A stretch of 64,000 nt of DNA from Bosea sp. NBC_00550 (GCF_026020075.1 NZ_CP102772.1:620001-684000); one strand, 5' to 3'. Counted from the stretch's first letter, positions 1 through 8,411 are shown. Made by a program: numbers and translations. The notes: generated by a model from the sequence alone, not told the origin.

Positions 1-1433
1 GCCGCTTCGCGATCATGGTCCATGAGGCGATCCGCAAGGCCGTCGGCGACACCTTCTTGCTCGGCATGCGCTTCACCATCGACGAGGGGCCCTACAGCGC
101 GCTGCGTCTCGATGAGGGCATCCGCATCGCCCTGATCCTAAAGGAGGCGGGCGCGGTCGATTTCTTCAACGCGATCTATGGCTCGATGGAAAACGTGCCC
201 GCGCTCGCCGAATACAACATGCCCGGGATGGGCACGCCGCTGTCGCCCTGGGTCGAGCCGGTGGGCGTGTTCCGGCACGAGGTCGGGCTTCCGGTCTTCC
301 ACGCCGCGCGCATCGCTGATCTTGCGTCCGCGCGCTACGCGGTGCGCGAGGGCAAGGTCGATATGGCTGGGATGACCCGCGCCCAGATCGCCGACCCCGA
401 CATCGTCGTGAAGATGGCAAGCGGGCGCGAGGACGAGATCAGGCCCTGCGTCGGGGCGACGCATTGCCAGTCGCAGCACCGGCCATCCTGCCTGCACAAC
501 CCGGTCACAGGTCGCGAACTGACCCTGAAGCACCGTATCCCGAAGACCGACGGCCGGCCCCGCAAGGTGGTGGTTATCGGCGGCGGCCCGGCCGGGCTGG
601 AGGCGGCCAGGGTCAGCGCGGAGCGCGGGCACCAGGTCTCGCTTTACGAGGCCGCGGCGGCATTCGGCGGACAGATCCTGATCGGTGCCACGGGTTCGTG
701 GCGGCGTGACCTCAAGGGCATCGTTGAGTGGCGTGTGGCCGAGCTGGAGCGTCTGGGGGCCAGCCTCCATGCCAATGCCTACATGGACGAAGCCGACATC
801 ACCGCGCTGGAGCCCGACGTCGTCATTATGGCGACGGGCGGCCTGCCGCTCGTCGATATCGGCGCGGGGGCCGAGCTATGCACCAACACCTGGGATGTGC
901 TGACGGGGCAGGCGGCGCTTTCGGGCGACGTGCTGATCTTCGACGGCACCGGGCGGCATCCTGGTCCCCTCGCGGCAGAACGCGCGGTGGAGATGGGCGC
1001 GAGGGTCTCATACATTTCCATCGACGCCGTCCTTGCCGAGGAACTGACTTACGCCGAGCGGGCGCGCTGGAAGAAGCTGTTCCTCAAGCACGCCATCCAT
1101 CCGGTTTCGGAGACGCGTCTGCTGTCGGTCGAGCGTCGTGACAACCGGCTGCTGGCGACGCTCGCCAACGATATCTCGCACGAGATCATGACGCAGTCCG
1201 TCGATCATGTCGTGGTGGAGCAGGGCAGCATACCAATGGCCGAGGTCTTCGACGCGTTGCGTGGACGTGCCAGCAACGCCGGCGTCACCGATCTCGAGGC
1301 CATGGTAGCCGCCGGCCCGCAGCCGCAGGCGTCGGCGGCAGGCTTCGAGTTGCACAGGATCGGAGATGCGGTGGCAAGCCGCAATATCCATTCGGCGATG
1401 CTCGATGCGCTCCGGATCTGCAGCGCGCTATGA
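1..1433 (+). CDS. NADH:flavin oxidoreductase / N-methylproline (stachydrine)-type demethylase, 5' end outside window
   Basis: An open frame enters from the window edge, so the true start lies upstream; about 476 residues are visible of a family usually near 680. The visible part has the end of the old yellow enzyme TIM barrel, then the cysteine cluster CVGATHCQSQHRPSC (an iron-sulfur ligand set in the variant spacing of stachydrine demethylase-like proteins), then an FAD/NAD(P)-binding half opening with VVIGGGPAGLEAA. The family oxidatively removes N-methyl groups from methylated amines or betaines in the cytoplasm. The FAD oxidoreductase next to it is convergent, with stops 20 bp apart, and fits the same kind of catabolism. 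The substrate is inferred from family only. Confidence 0.85.
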   Translation, partial: RFAIMVHEAIRKAVGDTFLLGMRFTIDEGPYSALRLDEGIRIALILKEAGAVDFFNAIYGSMENVPALAEYNMPGMGTPLSPWVEPVGVFRHEVGLPVFHAARIADLASARYAVREGKVDMAGMTRAQIADPDIVVKMASGREDEIRPCVGATHCQSQHRPSCLHNPVTGRELTLKHRIPKTDGRPRKVVVIGGGPAGLEAARVSAERGHQVSLYEAAAAFGGQILIGATGSWRRDLKGIVEWRVAELERLGASLHANAYMDEADITALEPDVVIMATGGLPLVDIGAGAELCTNTWDVLTGQAALSGDVLIFDGTGRHPGPLAAERAVEMGARVSYISIDAVLAEELTYAERARWKKLFLKHAIHPVSETRLLSVERRDNRLLATLANDISHEIMTQSVDHVVVEQGSIPMAEVFDALRGRASNAGVTDLEAMVAAGPQPQASAAGFELHRIGDAVASRNIHSAMLDALRICSAL

Positions 1434-1453
1434 CGTGCGGCTGTGCCCGGCGA

Positions 1454-2746
1454 TCAGCGGCCGATCCGGTCGAGGAACTGGTACCAGCCAGCAACCGTCC
1501 GCACGGCCGGCTCCCGCAGGAAGTAGAACGGGATGGACTTCGGCTGCGCGCGACGCATCAAGGCGAGGTCGACGGTCTCGCCCATCACCAGATCGACCGC
1601 GTGCCGGCCGAGCAGGCTCGCCATCGCGATGCCGGTGCCGTTGTAACCCAGCGAGAAGGCAGTCCTGGCGTTGGCCAGTCCGATCTGCGGCAGGCTGTCC
1701 ATCGTCATGGCCACGAGGCCGGACCAGCGATGGGTCACTGCGACCGAGGCGATCTGCGGGAAGATCGCCTTCATGGCCCTCTCGAGCGCGGTAAAGGCCG
1801 GGGCGGAGTCGGCTTTGCCGAATGCGCCGCGGCCACCGAACAGGAGGCGGTCGTCGATACGGCGGAACCACCGCATCATGCGCCGGGTCTCGCTGTAGCT
1901 GCGGCTGTTGGGGATCAGTGTGGCAAAGGTCGCCGCAGGAAGCGGCTCGGTCGCCACCATTGCGCTGCGAAAGGGGATGACCGTCTGCCGAACCCCGGCG
2001 GTGGCGCCCGAGAGATCGGAATATCCATTCGTCGAGATGACGAGGCGTTCAGCCCGAACCGAGCCCTGCGCGGCCGTGACTTCGATGCCGGCAGGGTCGG
2101 TGAGGGTGCCTTTCACCAGCGTATTCTCGAAGATCTCGCCACCGCCCTTGCGGACGGCCTGCGCCAGGCCGCGGGCATAGTCCAGCGGGTGGATGACGCC
2201 GGCGTGGCTGTTGAGAACGCCGCCCACGAAGCCGTCCGAACCCGTTTCCGCCGCCGTTTCGTGCGCATCGAGCATGCGGAGGCTGGTGTCGCCAAAGGTC
2301 GTCCGGACCGTCTCGACCTCGGTCGCGAGGGCGGCCAGCACATGGGCATTGTGGGCGCAGCGCAGATTGCCGGTCTCGGCCAGGCCGGCAGCGATGCCGT
2401 GCTCCTGCACATAGCGCCCGACCCGGTCCATCGCGTCATGGCCGAGCTGGTTCATGCGCTTCGCGGTTTGGACGCCATGGCTCCTGGCCATGTCGCTTAG
2501 CGAGACCCGGTATTTGGTCGAGACGACGCCGCCATTGCGCCCCGACGCCCCGTATCCGACCTCGCTTGCCTCGAGCACGATCGGCTTGAGGCCGAGCTCG
2601 ATGGCGCGCAGGGCGGCCGAAAGACCGGTATACCCCGCGCCGATGATGGCGACGTCGGCCATGACCAGGCCCGACAGCGCGCGCGGCGGCGGGGCCGGCG
2701 TCGCGGTCTGCCGCCAGAGCGACTCAGGGAGCGTCAGCTGGTTCAT
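1454..2746 (-). CDS. DadA/PuuB-like FAD-dependent amine or amino-acid oxidoreductase
   Basis: A 430-residue flavoprotein. The dinucleotide-binding motif IIGAGYTGLSAALRA sits near residue 35, followed by a GASGRNGG stretch typical of the DAO fold (gamma-glutamylputrescine oxidase, glycine/sarcosine oxidase). It should oxidise a primary or secondary amine with FAD and release an imine or aldehyde. It lies 34 bp downstream of the HAD gene on the same strand, so the two probably form one transcript, and it converges on the demethylase gene. The exact substrate cannot be read from the sequence. Confidence 0.85.
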   Translation of the reverse strand: MNQLTLPESLWRQTATPAPPPRALSGLVMADVAIIGAGYTGLSAALRAIELGLKPIVLEASEVGYGASGRNGGVVSTKYRVSLSDMARSHGVQTAKRMNQLGHDAMDRVGRYVQEHGIAAGLAETGNLRCAHNAHVLAALATEVETVRTTFGDTSLRMLDAHETAAETGSDGFVGGVLNSHAGVIHPLDYARGLAQAVRKGGGEIFENTLVKGTLTDPAGIEVTAAQGSVRAERLVISTNGYSDLSGATAGVRQTVIPFRSAMVATEPLPAATFATLIPNSRSYSETRRMMRWFRRIDDRLLFGGRGAFGKADSAPAFTALERAMKAIFPQIASVAVTHRWSGLVAMTMDSLPQIGLANARTAFSLGYNGTGIAMASLLGRHAVDLVMGETVDLALMRRAQPKSIPFYFLREPAVRTVAGWYQFLDRIGR

Positions 2747-2780
2747 GGTCGATGATCGGTCCTCGACGGGAGCGATAGTC

Positions 2781-3479
2781 TCACTCCCGCTCCACGGCGT
2801 CCGCCAGTTCGCCCAGCGACGAGAAGTGGAAATCGGGCTTGGTGACCTGCTTGGGGACCGGCGTTCCGCCGAACCCCTTCAGCCCCTGGCGCCGCTCGAT
2901 CCAGCAGACCTTGTAGCCGAGCTCCCGCGCGACGCCGATGTCATGATACTGGCTCTGTGCGACATGCAGGATCTCGTCCTGCTTGTACCCGAATGCCGAT
3001 TGCCGCCCGAGATTATAGGAGAAGAACCGCGGATCGGGCTTGGGATAGCGCGCCTCGTCGGAGGTGACGCTGTCATGGAAGGGCAGGCCGAGCTTGGTTG
3101 CGCAGTTGGTGAAAGCGACCCGATCGTAGTTGGTCATCGCAACCAGGCGGAACTTGCGCCGCAGGCGTCGCAGCGCGTCGACAGAGTCCGGAAATGCGGG
3201 AGCGCCGAAGAAGAAGCGGAAGTAACAATCGGCCGCCGCATCGTCGGCGGGCAATCCGAGCGTCTTGGCGGCGCCGAGGTAGACGTCGCGCATGACGGCG
3301 CTCGCTGCACCCGGAAAACCCTCGCGCGACTTGAGATAGGCCGCGAAGATCTCATCGTCCGTGAGCTCGGCGGCGGCTGCCCCGCCGGCTGCCCGGAAAC
3401 CATCCAGGACACCTTTCTCGAAGTCGATGCACGTCCCGACGATGTCGAAGGTCAGAACTTTGAAGTCAGCAAACACCAT
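2781..3479 (-). CDS. HAD-superfamily hydrolase, haloacid dehalogenase type II-like
   Basis: 232 residues from the second ATG (MVFADFKVLTFD), chosen because an AAGGGG ribosome site lies a suitable distance before it; an ATG seven codons earlier (3500) is possible. Motif I is FDIVGT: the first Asp is the nucleophile and the second Asp of DxD is replaced, as is usual in L-2-haloacid dehalogenases. MTNYDR gives motif II and KPDPRFF the lysine region. The reaction is hydrolytic, either dehalogenation or phosphatase. Genomic company (amine catabolism, not haloacids) makes true dehalogenation uncertain. It is divergent from the LysR gene, separated by about 120 bp. Confidence 0.8.
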   Translation of the reverse strand: MVFADFKVLTFDIVGTCIDFEKGVLDGFRAAGGAAAAELTDDEIFAAYLKSREGFPGAASAVMRDVYLGAAKTLGLPADDAAADCYFRFFFGAPAFPDSVDALRRLRRKFRLVAMTNYDRVAFTNCATKLGLPFHDSVTSDEARYPKPDPRFFSYNLGRQSAFGYKQDEILHVAQSQYHDIGVARELGYKVCWIERRQGLKGFGGTPVPKQVTKPDFHFSSLGELADAVERE

Positions 3480-3586
3480 GCATGAGCCCCTTGAAATCAT
3501 CGATTGGTGCGGTCGTCGTCCGCTTCGTGCTCAGGAGGCCATGAGATGAGATGCCGTCGCAAGTCTCCAAATAATCACCGAGGGGG

Positions 3587-3599
3587 TTACATTTTGTAA
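3587..3599. promoter_or_regulatory. Perfect palindrome at the LysR start codon
   Basis: TTACA-TTT-TGTAA is a perfect inverted repeat whose last base is the A of the LysR gene ATG. It sits in the divergent interval between the HAD and LysR genes. A bound regulator would cover the ribosome start region, which would suit autorepression. Operator function is inferred from position and symmetry only. Confidence 0.5.
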
Positions 3600-4567
3600 T
3601 GTCGCAGATCAGGCGCCTGCTGCCTTCCCTCAACACCCTGGTCGCGTTCGAGTCTGCCGTCCGATGCGGGACCTTCGCCAAGGCGGCCAGGGAACTCGGC
3701 GTCACGAGCCCGGCCGTCAGCCGGACGATCGGCAGGCTCGAAGGGCACCTGCGCACGCCGCTCTTCCACAGAACGCCAACCGGGGTCGTTCTCACCAGGG
3801 ACGGCAGCGATCTTTTCGCCGGGGTATCGAGAAGCTTTAGCGAAATCGAGCGGACCGTTGCGGAGCTTGTCGATCGCCACCGGTCGCGCCAGCGCCCGAT
3901 CGTCCTGTCCGTGTCGGCTGCCTTCGCCACGCACTGGTTCATGCCGCGACTGTCGCGGTTCCAGGCCCGCTTTCCCGGACAAGAGATCGAGTTCCAGCTG
4001 ATCAATGGCCCACTGGAAGGTCCGCTCGACGGGGTCGACATCGCCATGCGGTTCAACGGGGGAGGCGACACGGAGACGATCGTCCATCCGCTGATGCAGG
4101 AGATACTGCTGCCGGTATGTGCGGAGCGCTATAACGGGGCGCGCTCCAAGGCCGACGCGCTCCTGCCGGCGGCTGCGCGCATGATCTCGCTCAGCGGCTC
4201 GCAGTTTCAGTGGGCCGATCTGTTCGCTGCCTCGAAGTACGGCGAACCCGCCAACGAAATCCTCCTGACCGACTATTCGCTGGTCGTGCAGGCCTCGCTA
4301 ATGGGGCAGGGGCTGGCGGTCGGCTGGTTCAATGTCATTTCCAGTTTGCTGGCGACGGGCGCGCTGGTTCCCGCTCAGTCGACAGTCATCGCGACCGGGC
4401 GACAATGCGATCTCGTGATGCCGCGACGGGCGCCTTCGAACGTTCTGCCAGCCGTCTGCGAGTGGATGTCGGCCGAGTATCGTGATGATCTGGCAGCGAT
4501 CCGATACCGCCACCCGACGCTTGCAAGTGAGATCGGAACCCTAGCCGGTTGGTCAACTTCCATGTGA
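3599..4567 (+). CDS. LysR-family transcriptional regulator (GcvA-like)
   Basis: 322 residues. The N-terminal helix-turn-helix occupies about residues 10-65 (LNTLVAFESAVRCGTFAKAA, then SPAVSRTIGRLEG), followed by a LysR substrate-binding domain. The sequence resembles the GcvA subgroup, which often controls amine and amino-acid catabolism. It is transcribed divergently from the HAD/FAD oxidoreductase pair, the classical LysR arrangement, and a TTACA/TGTAA palindrome overlaps its start codon. Its likely targets are the neighbouring oxidative genes; the effector is unknown. Confidence 0.88.
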   Translation: MSQIRRLLPSLNTLVAFESAVRCGTFAKAARELGVTSPAVSRTIGRLEGHLRTPLFHRTPTGVVLTRDGSDLFAGVSRSFSEIERTVAELVDRHRSRQRPIVLSVSAAFATHWFMPRLSRFQARFPGQEIEFQLINGPLEGPLDGVDIAMRFNGGGDTETIVHPLMQEILLPVCAERYNGARSKADALLPAAARMISLSGSQFQWADLFAASKYGEPANEILLTDYSLVVQASLMGQGLAVGWFNVISSLLATGALVPAQSTVIATGRQCDLVMPRRAPSNVLPAVCEWMSAEYRDDLAAIRYRHPTLASEIGTLAGWSTSM

Positions 4568-4665
4568 TTTACTTGTATTTCTAAATGGGCAGCGACCCAG
4601 TAATGACAGGCAATATGCCATTAAAATTAGCGGGTTGAAGGCAGAATTCGAGAGGTCGCTCTTTG

Positions 4666-4728
4666 GCGCTTATTCACAACATCCACGCCGCGCTGCTGGA
4701 TGCGATGCGGCTCTGCAAGGACATCTGA
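4666..4728 (+). pseudogene. 3' remnant of a second OYE-type demethylase
   Basis: Twenty codons ending in TGA read ALIHNIHAALLDAMRLCKDI. The intact demethylase gene at the start of the window ends with RNIHSAMLDALRICSAL and a stop. The match covers only the C-terminal tail; upstream bases (4570-4660) are AT-rich and hold no more of the gene. It therefore looks like the surviving 3' end of a paralogue that once lay directly before the enolase-superfamily gene, 10 bp away. Confidence 0.65.
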
Positions 4729-4738
4729 AGGCAGCGAC

Positions 4739-5908
4739 ATGAAGATCACGTCGGCACGCATCTATCTGATCGAAAGCGGCGGCATCCGCCCGGTCATCCT
4801 CGAACTGACGACCGACGAGGGCATTGTCGGCCTCGGCGAGGCCTGCATCGCTTATGGCATCGGCGGCACCGCCTCGGCCGGGATGCTGAAGGACATCATC
4901 GAGCGCTACATGATGGGCGGGATCGACCCGTTCCGCATCGAGGCCTTATGGACGGAGATCTACGACCACGGCTTCTGGGCCAAGGGCGGCGGCCCGATCG
5001 TCTATGCGGCGATGAGCGCCATCGAGCAGGCGATGCTCGACCTCAAGGCGCGCAGCCTGAACATCCCGGTCTACGAACTGCTCGGCGGGCGCGTCCATGA
5101 CAGCCTGCGGACCTATTGCAACGGCTGGTATTTCGGCTGCACGCAGGACAGCCAGCTGCCGCACGCCGCCACGAAGGCGGTCACGGACGGCTATGACGCG
5201 CTGAAGTTCTACCCCTTCGTCTCGATCCTGCCCGAGGGCAGGCTGCGCCACCCCTCCTTCCGCGCCGCCAGCGACCGCAGCGTTGTCAAGCGCGCCGTCA
5301 GAACGGTGAGCGAGATCCGCCGCGCCGTCGGACCCGATGTCGAGATCATGCTTGACCTCTCGGCCGGTCTGACGACCGACGACACGATCCGCTTCTGCCG
5401 CGAGGTCGAGGACCTCGACATCACCTATGTCGAGGAGCCGGCCGTGCCAGGCGATGTCGGCGCACTGGTCAAGATCGCGCAGAACATCTCGCAGCGTATC
5501 GCGGTCGGCGAGCGGGTGTATTCGCGCTACGGCTTCCGCGACATCCTGGAGAGCCGCGCCGTGGACATCCTGCAGCCGGACATCGGCAATACCGGCGGGC
5601 TGCTGGAAGCGCGCAAGATCGCGGCGATGGCCGAGGCCTACAGCATGAAGGTGCAGCCTCATATCTGCGCCAGCGCACTCTCGACCGCTGTCGGCATGCA
5701 TTTCTCGGCCTCGATCCCGAACTTCTATATCCAGGAGCATTTCCCCTACTGGGCGCGCATCCCCGGCCATGTCGACGTGCTGGAGAACCCGATCGAGGCC
5801 TCCGTGAAAGGCGGCGTCATTCCCGTCAGCGACGCGGCGGGCTTCGGCGTCCAGCTGCGCCGCACCGCGCTCGACAATTCGATCTTCGGCGAATACGCGC
5901 TGTCATGA
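4739..5908 (+). CDS. Mandelate racemase/muconate lactonizing enzyme-family protein (enolase superfamily)
   Basis: 389 residues from ATG at 4739, preceded by AAGGCAG; an in-frame ATG 13 codons earlier lies inside the demethylase remnant and is less likely. The N-terminal capping domain is followed by the barrel with MLDLSAGLT, YVEEPAVPGD and VGERVYSRYG (metal-ligand acidic residues) and a late HICASALS segment placing a catalytic His. Members abstract a proton alpha to a carboxylate using Mg2+; typical reactions are acid-sugar dehydration, racemisation or cycloisomerisation. Betaine racemases and epimerases are also in the superfamily, which would suit the demethylase context, but the substrate is not determined here. 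Confidence 0.85.
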   Translation: MKITSARIYLIESGGIRPVILELTTDEGIVGLGEACIAYGIGGTASAGMLKDIIERYMMGGIDPFRIEALWTEIYDHGFWAKGGGPIVYAAMSAIEQAMLDLKARSLNIPVYELLGGRVHDSLRTYCNGWYFGCTQDSQLPHAATKAVTDGYDALKFYPFVSILPEGRLRHPSFRAASDRSVVKRAVRTVSEIRRAVGPDVEIMLDLSAGLTTDDTIRFCREVEDLDITYVEEPAVPGDVGALVKIAQNISQRIAVGERVYSRYGFRDILESRAVDILQPDIGNTGGLLEARKIAAMAEAYSMKVQPHICASALSTAVGMHFSASIPNFYIQEHFPYWARIPGHVDVLENPIEASVKGGVIPVSDAAGFGVQLRRTALDNSIFGEYALS

Positions 5909-5954
5909 CAGCCGTCCAAAGACGCTCCCATTCCCCGACGAAAGCAGGAACACG

Positions 5955-6203
5955 ATGTTCATCGCTCTGAAGATCAAGGCGAAATCCGTCTATCACGGCT
6001 ACGATGAAGAAGGACGACTGATCATCGACCCTGTGGAGTCGAAGGGGTTTGTCGAGAAGATCATTAAGATCGACAGGATTTTGTCGTTCACCGAGGATTA
6101 CATCTTCATCGAGTGCCCGCACGATACCGTGCAGACCTGGGAGTATGAGGGCTCGCTGGGCGACATCAAAGCCAAGCTTACGTCGATTTCAGCGCTGGTT
6201 TGA
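5955..6203 (+). CDS. Conserved-looking hypothetical protein, 82 aa
   Basis: I do not recognise the family. The 82-residue product is rich in Ile, Lys and acidic residues, has no signal peptide or membrane segment, and looks like a small beta/alpha cytoplasmic protein (FIALKIKAKSVYHGYDEEGR at the start). A GCAGGAA ribosome site precedes the ATG. It lies 46 bp downstream of the enolase-superfamily gene on the same strand and may be co-transcribed. Its amino-acid composition is protein-like, unlike overlapping frames. Confidence 0.6.
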   Translation: MFIALKIKAKSVYHGYDEEGRLIIDPVESKGFVEKIIKIDRILSFTEDYIFIECPHDTVQTWEYEGSLGDIKAKLTSISALV

Positions 6204-6568
6204 CAATCGACACGAAGCGGCGATGGCTCCACCTCAAAGAGGGGTGGAGACAACCGATTGCAGGTCCGCCTCATCCCGGATCGACGGATCGGCTCGATCA
6301 TCGCTGTCCGCATTCTCGAACGTCTGATCGCACCAGGCACCGCCTTGGGCGCAGAATCCGCGGCGTCCATCGCGTGTTGCGAGATGCGTTCCAAAGTCAG
6401 GGCCGGTAGCGTCCGCTTCCCGGCAGCCTCCCAATGCCAGCTTGTGGCGCGACCCAGCCCCTTCGGTGGGCCTTGAGGAACGTCCGCAGTCCACCCCTGG
6501 CTGTCCCAAACAACGTCAGCTCTTGGGCACATTATCGAACGATAAAGCTCCAGTTCCGATGAGCCTGA
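6204..6568. other. Stretch without a supported gene
   Basis: Open frames exist on both strands (for example 6098-6532 minus and 6258-6476 plus) but none has a good ribosome site, a recognisable domain or convincing composition. A short inverted repeat, TTATCG-AA-CGATAA (6532-6545), lies just past the stop of the next gene on the minus strand. Confidence 0.5.
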
Positions 6569-6832
6569 TCAGCGCCGCGGGCTGGTCGTTGTTCCGGTCA
6601 CGCGACCGCTGGAATCGCGGAATGTCGTCGTCCCCTGGCTGTCGGTCGAGGCGCGCCCCGTCGTCCTGCCATCTGGGCCGTAGAAGGTCTGGTTGCCTTG
6701 GCTGTCGGTCGTTGAGCGGCCTGTGACGCGCCCGGAACTGTCGCGGAAGGTCTGCTGCGACTGCTGCGCCCCTGCATCGCCCGCCAGAGCTGCGAGCGTC
6801 AGGCCGAGGATGATGGCGGTCGTCCTGCTCAT
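6569..6832 (-). CDS. Small secreted protein with internal Thr/Ser/Gly repeats
   Basis: 87 residues starting at the ATG preceded by GGGAGGCGACC. A signal peptide (MSRTTAIILGLTLAALAGDA, cleavage near AQQ) is followed by three near-copies of a unit of about 20 residues built on TFRDSSGRVTGRSTTDSQG, TFYGPDGRTTGRASTDSQG and TFRDSSGRVTGTTT. No known domain is recognised. The repeats suggest a secreted beta-rich or disordered periplasmic or surface protein. A longer in-frame extension upstream (to 7159) is unlikely because it lacks a signal peptide and overlaps the next gene. Confidence 0.75.
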   Translation of the reverse strand: MSRTTAIILGLTLAALAGDAGAQQSQQTFRDSSGRVTGRSTTDSQGNQTFYGPDGRTTGRASTDSQGTTTFRDSSGRVTGTTTSPRR

Positions 6833-7070
6833 GGTCGCCTCCCAGTTCAGTCTGTTACGGACGCCCGCTCTCGGCGCTCCGGCCGGCCGGGCTTTTCCAT
6901 TCCGGCCGGGAACCTTGGCTTCGCGTCGCGGTTGGCCAAAGGTTTCCTTTCGGTTTGAGCGAACTACCCCGCTTGCGTGCGCAGGCGGGGATTTTGTTAT
7001 GTCAAAAAATATTGCCTCCGCTATCGAGATGCATAGATTCTCGCCCGTATCCAGGGCGGAGGAAGGAGCC

Positions 7071-7292
7071 ATGCCATTCTCATCGTTGAGCGACCCGGTC
7101 GACCTGGCCCGCGCGCAAGCCGCGCTTGATGCTGCCTGGTCCGAGATCCGATCGACCACTCCCGATGCATTTGACCAGCGAGATCGAACGAAGCTGGCTT
7201 ACATCGTGGCAAGCTTGGTCGCAGTTGCGGAGGATGAGGACGATCTGACGCTTCGGGCGATCGAGCGATTTCGACGCTCCCTCGTTGTATGA
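7071..7292 (+). CDS. Small hypothetical acidic protein, 73 aa
   Basis: 73 residues from the ATG preceded by GGAGGAAGGAGCC, a strong ribosome site. The product is helical and acidic with several Asp/Glu clusters (VAVAEDEDDLTLRAIERF). No signal peptide or membrane segment. I do not recognise it; proteins of this size and make-up are common hypotheticals in rhizobia-related genomes. It is divergent from the repeat-bearing secreted protein. Confidence 0.6.
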   Translation: MPFSSLSDPVDLARAQAALDAAWSEIRSTTPDAFDQRDRTKLAYIVASLVAVAEDEDDLTLRAIERFRRSLVV

Positions 7293-7714
7293 GGTTTGCG
7301 TCGGTGGAACTCCGCTGCCGCTACCTCGTTTTGGAAGTGCTACTGTCGCGACGTGACCCGCGATGGTTGTGGTGGCCACCTGCCCAGATGGTTACCGAAG
7401 GGAGCCGGTACAGCCCCCCAGCACTCGGCTCCCTTCTCCCGCCGATCGGGAAGTTAGCCGCGGATGTACCGGCGGCACCGATCGGCCGGTAGACCATGGA
7501 ATTCAGAAGCGGCCGTTCGCCCGCGCGCGACGACGGTCACAGGCCCGGCACTCCGAAAGGGGGCCGGGCCTCTTTGCTTCCCCTCCGCAGCTAAAATGCT
7601 GGTCGGTCAGGGCCATTTTTACTTCTTCTAATTAGGAACTGAGACGAGGCGCTTGCGTTGATGGCCGTCGCACCGAGGTGCGTGGACTGGAGAAGGGGCC
7701 TGAAAGGAGAAGCT
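7293..7714. other. Intergenic stretch with a terminator-like hairpin
   Basis: No supported gene. It contains an 8-bp stem AGGCCCGG / CCGGGCCT (7541-7548 with 7564-7571) followed by CTTTGCTTC, which could terminate upstream transcription or a small RNA. Confidence 0.45.
7541..7571 (+). terminator. Possible intrinsic terminator hairpin
   Basis: Perfect 8-bp GC stem with a 15-base loop, then a moderately T-rich tail. It is 250 bp beyond the nearest upstream stop codon, so it may end a long 3' UTR or an unannotated transcript. Confidence 0.4.
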
Positions 7715-7855
7715 ATGCGAATTTTTGCGACGATCGCCACCTTCACCGCAGTGGGAGGATACTTCGTCGCCTTGCATTGGCTGACGCGTCCGTCCGCCTC
7801 TGACGCTGGCACGCGGATTGACGTCAAAGGCCCACCTAAACCGGGAGGCCGCTGA
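7715..7855 (+). CDS. Small single-span membrane protein, 46 aa
   Basis: The ATG follows AAAGGAGAAGCT, a textbook ribosome site. The product starts MRIFATIATFTAVGGYFVAL, one hydrophobic segment, then a short polar tail rich in Gly, Pro and Lys. Function unknown. It is followed within 6 bp by a second membrane microprotein on the same strand. Confidence 0.5.
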   Translation: MRIFATIATFTAVGGYFVALHWLTRPSASDAGTRIDVKGPPKPGGR

Positions 7856-7860
7856 CGTAA

Positions 7861-7935
7861 ATGCCGGCGCTGTTCGTACTGGCCGCTCTCACAGCCGTGA
7901 TACTCGGCGTGATCGGATACGTATCTTTCAGGTGA
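7861..7935 (+). CDS. Putative 24-aa membrane microprotein
   Basis: MPALFVLAALTAVILGVIGY followed by VSFR and TGA: almost entirely one transmembrane segment. It begins 5 bp after the stop of the 46-aa membrane protein, with a GGAGG about 12 bp before its ATG inside that gene. This resembles KdpF-like or other one-helix accessory subunits in size, but no partner is nearby. Too short for confident calling. Confidence 0.35.
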   Translation: MPALFVLAALTAVILGVIGYVSFR

Positions 7936-8004
7936 GAGGAAGGAGTGGTGAAGAAGCGCGCAAATCCAGGGTGATGTTGTTTCAATTACCGGGAGGACAT
8001 CAGA

Positions 8005-8262
8005 ATGTCCCTACGCGCAAGGTGCTTCGTGGACAGTTGGATTACGAAAAACGTTCGAACGGGACCAGGGGACTCCAAGGAGTTGGCCTTGCGTCTTTTG
8101 ATTGAGGCGAACGCCCTTGGCATTCCGCCAACGGAAATCACAATGGAGTGCGGTGACCCCAAAGCTACAATCGAGAGCGCCCTAGGCGGTATTGGCTTAA
8201 ATCTGTCAGGAGGAGGGCAAGGAGCACATACCGTGGCGCACGTCGTTTTCCCCGAGGAATAG
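8005..8262 (+). CDS. DUF768-like small protein
   Basis: 85 residues, ATG preceded by GGGAGGACATCAGA. The pattern (Arg-rich start, FVDSWITKNV, then ALRLLIEANALGIPPTEI, then an acidic segment and IESALGG) matches the layout of the rhizobial DUF768 family of small cytoplasmic proteins with unknown role. It is in a run of tiny genes typical of accessory regions. The family assignment is from memory of the pattern, not from a search. Confidence 0.6.
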   Translation: MSLRARCFVDSWITKNVRTGPGDSKELALRLLIEANALGIPPTEITMECGDPKATIESALGGIGLNLSGGGQGAHTVAHVVFPEE

Positions 8263-8411
8263 CGGTGTGCGGTGTCCAATTTGGAGGGATGCATCGCGCC
8301 GTCTTCAAACGGGGAAAACCGGCTCAATATCTCGTGTGGGTCGCGGGGTGAAGCGCGAGCGCCTTAGCTTTTGACGTAGTCGGCAGGTTCGGCCGCCGGC
8401 ATGATGCGCCC

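Noticed and set aside
6098..6532. A 144-codon minus-strand open frame overlapping the 82-aa gene
   Set aside because: Composition is Arg/Ser/Pro-rich, it overlaps a better gene, and it has no ribosome site or recognisable domain.
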